From contig OX638133.1 in the NCBI GenBank assembly GCA_951804985.1, positions 51,322,791 through 51,386,790 on the forward strand: a stretch of 64,000 nt of DNA. The letters are read 5' to 3'. This document shows positions 56,869 through 64,000 of this stretch, piece by piece; the stretch's first letter is position 1; each line of letters begins with the position of its first letter. The stretch is from Dryomyza anilis. Taxonomy: Eukaryota > Arthropoda > Insecta > Diptera > Dryomyzidae. The notes beneath the pieces are model-generated. The model was given only the letters and a program-made list of their open reading frames with translations. It had not been told where the DNA came from and searched no databases. The translations under genes and the position numbers were made by a program.

Positions 56869-58063
56869 ACGGATCTCTGAAATTTGGCAAGACTAGTTGT
56901 CACGCATTTTCGCGACAGCTTGTTCCACCAGACTACCGATGCATCTGATATCATCGGTCTTATCATTGCCGTGTAAATCCATAAGATTTTGCTCGGCGAT
57001 AGTCCCCATGTCTTCCCAAAAATTCCTCTGCATTGCCAGAAGGCATTCAATGCTCGCGAAATTTTATTTTCAACATGTTTTGTCCAAAGTAGTTTACTAT
57101 CTAGAGTTAAGCCCAGATATTTTACTTCGTTAGACAGAGGAATAGTGACACCCTTAAGTACTGGTAGAGATAATCCTTTCATTATTCTTTTCCTAGTGAA
57201 GAGAACAATCCCTGTTTTGTGAGGGTTGACGGAAAGTCCGTTTGCAGTACACCAGCTGTCAATTCGGTTCAATGAGTTTTGTGTTTTAACACAGACCTCA
57301 TTGAGGGAAAGCCTGTGGCAAGAATGGCAACATCATCTGCACAGACCTGGGAATAGACACCTGGTCCATCGAGATCGTAGACCAGAGAGTCAACCAGCAT
57401 ACACCAGAGCAGGGGGGAGAAAACGCCTCCTTGAGGACAACCTCTATTCACCCCTGCCATAATATACTGACCGCACTCCGCCTCAGAAGTGATGGTCCTA
57501 AACATTAGCATTGACCTTAGCCATTGGACCAATGTTTCATCCATTCCATGCCTTCTAGCTGCGTCACACAATCCATCAAAAGTCGCATTATCAAAAGCAC
57601 CCTCGATGTCAACAAATATGCCCATCACGTACATCTTTCTCTGAAAAGTATGCTCGATCCGGCCAACCAGATGTTGCAATGGTGTTTCACAGGATTTTCC
57701 ACGTTGGTAGGCATGTTGTCTTGATGATAGTGGGTACCTTGACAGCGATGTTTTTCTGATATGCAACTCAACTAGTCTTTCTAGACACTTTAGTATGAAG
57801 GACATCATACTAATGGGTCTGAAGCTCTTGGCTATGGAATAGTCTTCTCTTCCAACTTTAGGAATGAAGGCTACTTTAACTAAACGCCAGGATGTCGGAA
57901 TGTATGCTAATGCGAGACTTGCTCTAAAGATCTTCTTTAGGCATGGTAGCAATTGGGTTATACCGTCCTGTAGCATGACTGGGTAGATGCCATCCGGTCC
58001 AGGTGACTTGAAGCCATCAAAAGAGGCCACTGCGTATTGGATAGCTTCATCGTACACAACCAA
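56838..58063 (-). pseudogene. LOA ORF2 reverse transcriptase, frameshifted
   Basis: The first frame (57,269-58,063) contains FKSPGPDGIYPVML, FRPISMMSFILKCLERLV, the motif with catalytic Asp GIFVDIEGAFDNA, RGCPQGGVFSPLLWC and CADDVAILA (Tyr of YADD replaced by Cys). A second frame (56,838-57,272) continues with NGLSVNPHKTGIVLF, EVKYLGLTLDSKLLW and the thumb. Shifts occur near 57,270 and 56,850. Its endonuclease part lies upstream in a third frame. Confidence 0.85.
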
Positions 58064-59367
58064 TCTGCAACCTGCCAGTCATGTTTTGTCACATTAGAGT
58101 TGTTATTGCAGTCCCTAGTGCTGGGATTACAAAGTGGCCCTATGTGGATTCGATTTCCCGAAAAGTGAGTCTCAACTAGGACACTGAGTGCCTCTGTCTT
58201 AGACTCAGTATACGAGCCATCAGGTCTTCGCAGTGAGTCCAGTCGAGCAGTTCGGTCTCTTTTAAGAAACTTGACCAATCTGCTAGTTTCACTGCAGGAT
58301 TCGATGCTACTGCAGAAGTCTTTATAGGAAACACTTTTTGATTTACGAATTCGTTTCTTATACTCTTTCTGCTTAGCTCGATAAAGAAACCAGTCAGAGT
58401 CTAAGTTGCTCCTTAGGGCCATATTTAGAAGCTTTCTGGAATCCTTACGCAAGGTTTCAAGACAAGCGTTCCACCAAGAAACGGGAGGTCTAGATAACGT
58501 TTTTCGTACCGGACATGTTCGTACAAAACTAGAATTTATGACATCGTTCATAACTTGAACGGACGTCTCAATACTTTCTTTGGTACGAATTCTGACAGGA
58601 ATATTGAGGAAATTCTCAAGTTCATGTCTGAAGCGTGCCCAGTTCGTTTTTCTAGGGTTTCTTACCATCATAGAGAGCAGCACCTCTCGGTCAGTATGAA
58701 ACTCGATATACCTGTGGTCCGATAAAGAATCTTCTTTAAGAACCTTCCAGTTATAGATTGACTCTCTCAGTCTACAGTTAGACAAAGTAAGGTCAATCAC
58801 TTCCTGTCTTCTAGCAGTCACAAAAGTGGGTTTATTACCAGTGTTGTGAATGTTCAGATTGGAGGTCATGATGAAGTCAAGGAGTCTGGTACCTCGTGCG
58901 TTGCATTTACTGCTGCCCCACACAGGGTGTTGAGCATTAGCGTCACAGCATAGAATAAGGCCGGTCTCCTTAAGATCACAGTACTCTATGAGCTCAACAA
59001 TTGCCTTTGGCGGAGGAGGCAGTAGTGAGTCATAGGGGAAGTAGCCTGAGGCGACAATCAGATGTTTCCATCCACTATCGCTTTCATAGCTCACTTTGGC
59101 TGCCACCAGATCTTGCCCACAGAATTGGGTTAACTTGGTGACAGCAAAGTATTTCGATACTATAAGACAGCTTCTAGGCCTTGCGGCTTGCTCATCGTAT
59201 AGTATGGTTTCACCACGTAGTTCACTAAGACCACAGATGCGTTTGTTATACACCCATGGTTCTTGGATCGCTGTGATGTGAGGTAATGTATGCAACATGG
59301 AGAGCCGCTTGCCTAGTAAAGCGGTAGCAGCTTTAGAATGTTGCAGATTGATCTGAGTAAATATCAT
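57958..59367 (-). pseudogene. LOA ORF2 endonuclease domain (apparently complete) with following linker
   Basis: A 469-residue frame. APE-type endonuclease motifs: INLQHSKAA (residue ~6), IQEPW (~34), SGYFPYDS, LCCDANAQHPVWGS (~140), RQEVIDLTLSN and SDHRYIEF (~215). The linker follows and overlaps the reverse transcriptase frame by ~105 bp before going out of frame near 58,060. The nuclease would nick target DNA to prime reverse transcription. The domain itself looks intact, but the full protein is not made in one frame. Confidence 0.85.
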
Positions 59368-59404
59368 GACAGGATAATTAACTCGTTTCTCATCATGTGC
59401 CTAT

Positions 59405-60750
59405 TCATTTGGAATTGATTCGGAATTTGATCCGTCCAAAGAATAAGTTTAGATGGCTGTCGTACTTAGATAGAATGACATCTAACGACTTCTGGTCTAA
59501 GCCAACAACCAGGGTTGAGCCCTCCTTGTCCTCCGAACCTCGCTCTGGTTTATGGCTATAGATTTTCCATTCGTTCGTTTCGATGCCTTGGTTCTGAGCA
59601 CGTAGGCAGGCAAACACTACCGCTGTTTTCCTGATAGGACCAGGTATCCAGCATATTGCTCGCCTGCGTTTGGGTTCGTCTCCGCTGAAAACAGCGAAGT
59701 GCGATTTGCCCAAGGGGGTAATTTTAGCAACGGCTGTGGTAATCCAATCGAAATTGGCTTGAGACGAGCATAGCACCTTCATGATGCCATCACTCGTCTC
59801 ATAGCCTTTTGCGTTTGCACTGACACAGCCGGTGCTGACTAGCCGCCAAAGATGATCGGTGCAGTGTTTTACTTCTGCATCATTCATATTTTGCTCCTTC
59901 CCCAATTTGCCAATAATCGCAACCGGAAGAGCTTTGCGAGCAGCATCACGATAAGATACTGATAGCCTACCTCTGCCAGTGGATGTTGAAGGCAGTTCAT
60001 CCGCAGCCGATCCGGAACATGAAGCACCAGTGCTCTTGCTTGTGGAAGCAATATCACTGGAAACTGTCGAGTTCTGGGAGTTGCGGGGTTTCGCAGTAGC
60101 AATGAAGGTTTTAAACTTCTTGCCATTGTGCTTCTCAGGTGCATTGGCAGCCACCACAGCAGCAGCGGATGGTCCGGCTTCAGTCGGAGTAACCTCCACC
60201 GATCTGTCGCGTTTTGCTTTGGTAGTGGGGAAGAGAAAGCTCCAGCGTCGCAATTTTCAGCCTCTTTGCGATCTTTCGCTTTATTCTTCCTTCTCCTACT
60301 CACCTGGGCATCGGACAACCTGACCTCTGTATTCAGAGATCCGGGTCCGGTCTCCAATGGAAGTTTAGCTTCCAGTTACGTGACAGAAAGGAGCCTGAGA
60401 GGAAACAACACTGTCGAGCAGCCATACAGTGGAGGATTAGTCGTAGGCATAGCCGAACCGACACTTTCCTCTACTGGTATGGGAACCACTGCGTTGTCGT
60501 TATCCTCCCCTAGATTCCCAGCTGTCTCATAAATTTGGGAGATGGAGGGGCACGATGAATCCCCTGCTACGAGAGCAGAAAAGTTCATCGTACCAGGGTT
60601 GGTTGCGTGGATTGAGGCCTCCAGAATCCTTGCCTCAGCCGCCGAAGCGGGTGGATTGCCACTTTTGTGGGTACCACCTGGAGTAGTTATATCTTTATGT
60701 TGACCCATCGCGGTGGTGTAGGGTTTCTTTAGAGTCTGCCACCCCACCAA
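59405..60750 (-). pseudogene. LOA ORF1 (DUF4780-like), split over three frames
   Basis: Frame one (60,376-60,750) gives an acidic, Pro-rich N-terminus starting near MVGWQTLKK. A second frame (~60,250-60,357) has a basic segment SRRRKNKAKDRKEAE. The third (59,405-60,253) holds the C-terminal domain with HLWRLVSTG, RRRAICWIPGPIRKTA and LVVGLDQKSLDVI, resembling DUF4780 of LOA/baggins ORF1 proteins, which bind RNA or RNP. Two frameshifts are implied. ORF1 ends 37 bp before ORF2's first ATG. Confidence 0.7.
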
Positions 60751-60910
60751 TAAAGAGGACTATGGTAGTATTTAGTTCATTACTCATCATAAGCCTGTCT
60801 GACAAGGGTGACCCTACCAGAAACTTTAAAAAGTTTCCGTCAGCTTAGCCTTATTGAGTCATTGTAACTTAAGCCCCCACATCACGTCAAGGTAACCACC
60901 CCTTAGATTT

Positions 60911-61317
60911 GCTTCCTATTTATATATTTTTATTATTGTTGTTATTATTGGTCAATGAAGTTTTACCTTGTTGTGCTCGGCTGAAAACATTTGCAGTAAT
61001 TTTCCCGAAACAGTTGAATAAAAAAAAATTACATAACAAAAAGATCCGAGGTTTTCAGTAGCTTCCTAAAAACTATATCTAAGCAATTTTGACCACTAAC
61101 GGCATAAAAAAAATATTTTTCTGATCCCTAGACCCTTCTTTTCAAAATGACCATGTCCTGGCCGGCTGACTACAAATGTAGTCACCATATAAAATGTATG
61201 GAAAGTCACATCACTTTATTACTCAACCTCAAATATTTTGATTTCAGGTTTCGAAACATGGTTTTTTGACATTTTGGTTATTCTTTGCTTCATTATGGAC
61301 GTTTTTGTGAATATATT
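60911..61317. other. Spacer between LOA 5' end and right arm
   Basis: Non-coding. It contains GACTACAAATGTAGTC at 61,168-61,183, a second kind of copy of the palindrome also found in both arms. No gene. Confidence 0.6.
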
Positions 61318-63009
61318 ATGTGCTTGCATATGTAATTTAATTGTGCATATCGCAAAAATAGGAAAAAAAGCAAAGTACAGTGATCACATTCAAGGGCATG
61401 GAAAATTGAGTTAAATATTGAATTGAGAGTGATCTTCTATTTTTGTATAAAGTATTGAGGCTTCTATATTTGGCAGGAGTACATTAATCAAACTATGAGG
61501 GTACAGACATATTGTGAAGTACAATATATGTTTGTTATTACCGACATTTTATGATTTATTCGGTTTGGTAGAACGCTGATAAAGTTAACGATAAAGTTGA
61601 TCTAATCTCTCTTTTGAACTAAAATGAACGACAGTGAACCAACAACTATCTACACATCGTGGAAGAACTAGATTTTACCCATTATATCTTATTTAAGCCT
61701 GCCCTAGTACAAATTTACATTATTAGGGAAGTCATGGTCCTGGTCAGATCAATGTAAAAATACAATGATCAGTTCCCTGTTATGGCCCTGTAAAAACCAG
61801 TATAAGAGTATACGTGCTCATATGTAACATTGGTAAATGCTGTCTCATGAATGAAGATTGCTTTTTATTGTTAACCCTAATCCTCAGAAGTGAATGTCCG
61901 TCCGACACTCATTATCATATTCATTATCATATTTCAGCGATTTTTTTTTTTAATTGACTTATTTATTTTTAAAATTATGGTTTTAGAGCAACTATGGAAA
62001 TTGTAATGTAATCTCAGAAGTGAGCACCAGAGATCCATATAAAATATATATAAGGTGTGTTGGAATATAATCAAATGCTAAAAAAACACAAAAAATGTTG
62101 GAATTTTATCTACAAAACGTGATTTTTATTATAATTCTACGCCAAAAATATCCACAGATATTACAGGACTTGTGAGGACTTTCCCAACTGAGCGTCTGAG
62201 ACCATTTTCCAAGAATTTGAAACATTTGGAAGTCTGACGTTTGTGTTAAAAATTAATTTCTTAAAACTAAATATGTTAAAATGTACATACAAGTATTACA
62301 GTTTGCGTACAAGTGTTTCTTTTCATATATTGCCATGGTTTTCCATACAAGTACATGTTGACTACAAATGTAGTCATCCGACCGGCAACGTAAGTTTACA
62401 ATCCCGAACAATTTGTATGCAGCATTGACAATTACATTTTTTTGGTAAAAAAAGTTGATCAAAATCAGCTCACTTAGATGACCTTAGACCCAAAGCCCTT
62501 AGGTCAAATGACTTGAAAAACTGATTTTCAACATAAAGGATGTGTCCAAATTACGAAAAATGAAGATAGAAAAAGTTTAAATTCCATTTTTTTCCTCCAA
62601 TGCGAGAGTTTTGGCTATGTATTTCCCAATGTGCGGCATTAAAAATTGTCAAAGTGAGTGCATGTGTCTGTCATGTTGAAAATGAGGTCATTCAGTTCTA
62701 CGTCTGAACTCAAACCCGCAGTCAGAATTAAAAACACGACCCAAATACATTCTACAGACGCACAGACGGATAGACGCAAGAAAATGATTCTTAGTACATC
62801 ATTGAACACAGAGGAAACCAATTCTTAGCGCCCTGATTGATCCAGTAAGCGGATAGGCCTTCCAGCCCGTGCAGTTCATGCTAAAGTGAGTGATTTTAAT
62901 AAAACGGCTTCTACAAACCCATCAGAATCATGTGATTTGACATTGAGTTTCCTGTTTACCCTAACTTTAAAGTTAAAACGCAGTTGTTTTCAAGACTCTA
63001 ACAAATGAT

Positions 63010-63348
63010 TTGCCAACCTATGCAATCGACCCGACCGACTCAAAGTTCTACAAGACCCGGCCCGTGGATATGATCATTGGATGCGATCCATATCCAAAAA
63101 TAATCCGAAGTGGTGTCCTACACAATGTATTAGAATCATCGTTAGCGCAGGATACTGAATTTGGATGGATTTTTTCAGCACACATTCCTGAAAGCAGACC
63201 TAGACCCGACGATATTGTGTCAATGTTCAACAAGGTAATACTTTCTAAGACCCAACCCTCCAACAACTTTACCCTAAATAACAACTGCAGTGTTGACAAC
63301 CGTGTTGACCTCCAAAATGTGAAGATCGTAAGAATCCAATACACATAA
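63010..63348 (+). pseudogene. BEL/Pao pol fragment in the right arm
   Basis: 112-residue frame with VDMIIGCDPYPKIIRSGV and LAQDTEFGWIFSAHIPESRP, matching the conserved region that follows the aspartic protease in BEL/Pao elements. It stops where unrelated or gag sequence begins. It is longer than its left-arm counterpart (53,711-53,956). Confidence 0.7.
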
Positions 63349-63349
63349 A

Positions 63350-63545
63350 AGAGTTTGACCCATCTCTTATTGTCATGGACGACAGTATGGGGCCCGTCCA
63401 ATGCCATGCGAACTTTGTCAGGATCATCGCTTAGCGACTTGCTCCAGGTTCAAGGAGAAGAACCTGTATGAGAAATATAACGTAGTGAAGAATTTCCACT
63501 ACTGCGTGAATTGCTTGGCCCAATCTCACAGCACAGAAAAGTAAC
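63350..63545 (+). pseudogene. BEL/Pao gag-like fragment directly after the pol piece
   Basis: In another frame the strand reads KNLYEKYNVVKNFHYCVNCLAQSHS, like the zinc-knuckle entry region of BEL/Pao gag. In an intact element gag lies before pol, so these pieces are shuffled or rejoined. The mirrored copy is at about 53,530-53,710. Confidence 0.5.
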
Positions 63546-64000
63546 AATGTAAAGTGTGCAAAATATTTATGAAAGTGAACATTAATGAAGATGTGTGCTT
63601 TGGTTTTTATTTTTCTTGTTTTTCAAACTAAAAGAATATAAGGCTCTGTTACGCACCATCCGTTACGCATAAATTGAACACAACTGCAAAATCACATGCA
63701 ACTCCAAAGATAAAATAGACAAAACTATGTAGTTTCTATTTTCTTCGCTACGTTCATCGATTGTGCAGTATATGCACTAAATATTAATATTTTCGGGTTA
63801 ATTGATATTTTTTTATTATCTAAAAGCAACAAAGTTTGCAACAATGAAAAAAACGTATCGCAAATTTCGTACTAAAACTATCGAAATTTAACATCGATAG
63901 TTTTTTCTGGAATATCGATGGTCACGATAGTCAAATTACTATCGATGTACTACCGATGTTTAAACAACACTATAATGTGGTACCAGAGCTGTAAAGGTTG

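Larger units (their letters stand above)
55712..60910 (-). mobile_element. LOA-clade non-LTR retrotransposon at the centre of the inverted repeat
   Basis: Nearly full length on the minus strand: 5' leader (~60,750-60,910), ORF1 with a DUF4780-like domain, ORF2 with endonuclease, reverse transcriptase, RNase H and a C-terminal Cys/His motif, and a short 3' region ending in ATTTTTTATCTATTTTTTAA. An RNase H plus DUF4780-like ORF1 points to the LOA group. Frameshifts in both ORFs disable it. The 3' end abuts the left arm's inner edge. Confidence 0.8.
61318..64000. repeat. Right arm of the large inverted repeat, cut by the window edge
   Basis: Pairs with 53,065-55,711; inner edge ATGTGCTTGC. It ends at the last base of the window while still matching, so the arm continues outside. 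It includes pieces missing in the left arm, for example about 65-70 bp of BEL/Pao pol near 63,050-63,150. Confidence 0.92.

Noticed and set aside
55909..57462. Several plus-strand frames across the LOA element
   Set aside because: They lie opposite recognisable reverse transcriptase and RNase H frames and show no family features.

Overview
The window looks like repeat-rich intergenic DNA from an insect, most likely a higher fly (Diptera). It is AT-rich. Almost everything recognisable is a transposable element or a relic of one, and the families (RTE, LOA, 17.6/gypsy-like LTR, BEL/Pao, Penelope, hAT, Polinton/Maverick) fit a fly genome. I found no host gene, tRNA, rRNA or CRISPR array. The species cannot be named from this sequence.

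Layout. 1-7,964: AT-rich DNA with dispersed repeats and an RTE retrotransposon (about 3.3-6.26 kb) whose 3' half is inverted in place. 7,971-22,293: a Polinton/Maverick flanked by the 6-bp repeat TATATA. It codes for a protein-primed family B DNA polymerase, retroviral-type integrase, packaging ATPase, adenovirus-type cysteine protease, major and minor capsid proteins and several small proteins. Its inverted repeats are about 4 kb long and carry the protease and capsid genes twice, in opposite orientations. The central 6.2 kb holds the polymerase, ATPase, integrase and most of the minor capsid gene.

18,828-34,773 is a direct tandem duplication of about 7.97 kb with AACT at the joint. Each unit holds the right Polinton arm, about 680 bp of flank, and the 5' part of a 17.6/gypsy-like LTR retrotransposon. 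The second LTR copy continues through pol to a 3' LTR at 43,562. It is broken by frameshifts, a 1,690-bp hAT element with a clean 8-bp target duplication (35,989-37,678), two MITE-like elements and a Penelope fragment (41,891-42,590).

44-53 kb holds dispersed repeats, a second hAT relic, a second RTE relic and a pair of MITE-like elements. 53,065-64,000 is another large inverted repeat (arms of at least 2.65 kb, the right one cut by the window edge). A frameshifted LOA-clade retrotransposon lies at its centre and BEL/Pao fragments lie in its arms.

The most unusual object is the Polinton. Its left end appears to have been replaced by a copy of its right end, which removed the polymerase N-terminus and left two complete proteases and two differently damaged major capsid genes. 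Nearly all large genes here are broken. The intact reading frames of note are the protease and a 92-residue cysteine-containing protein, each present three times.
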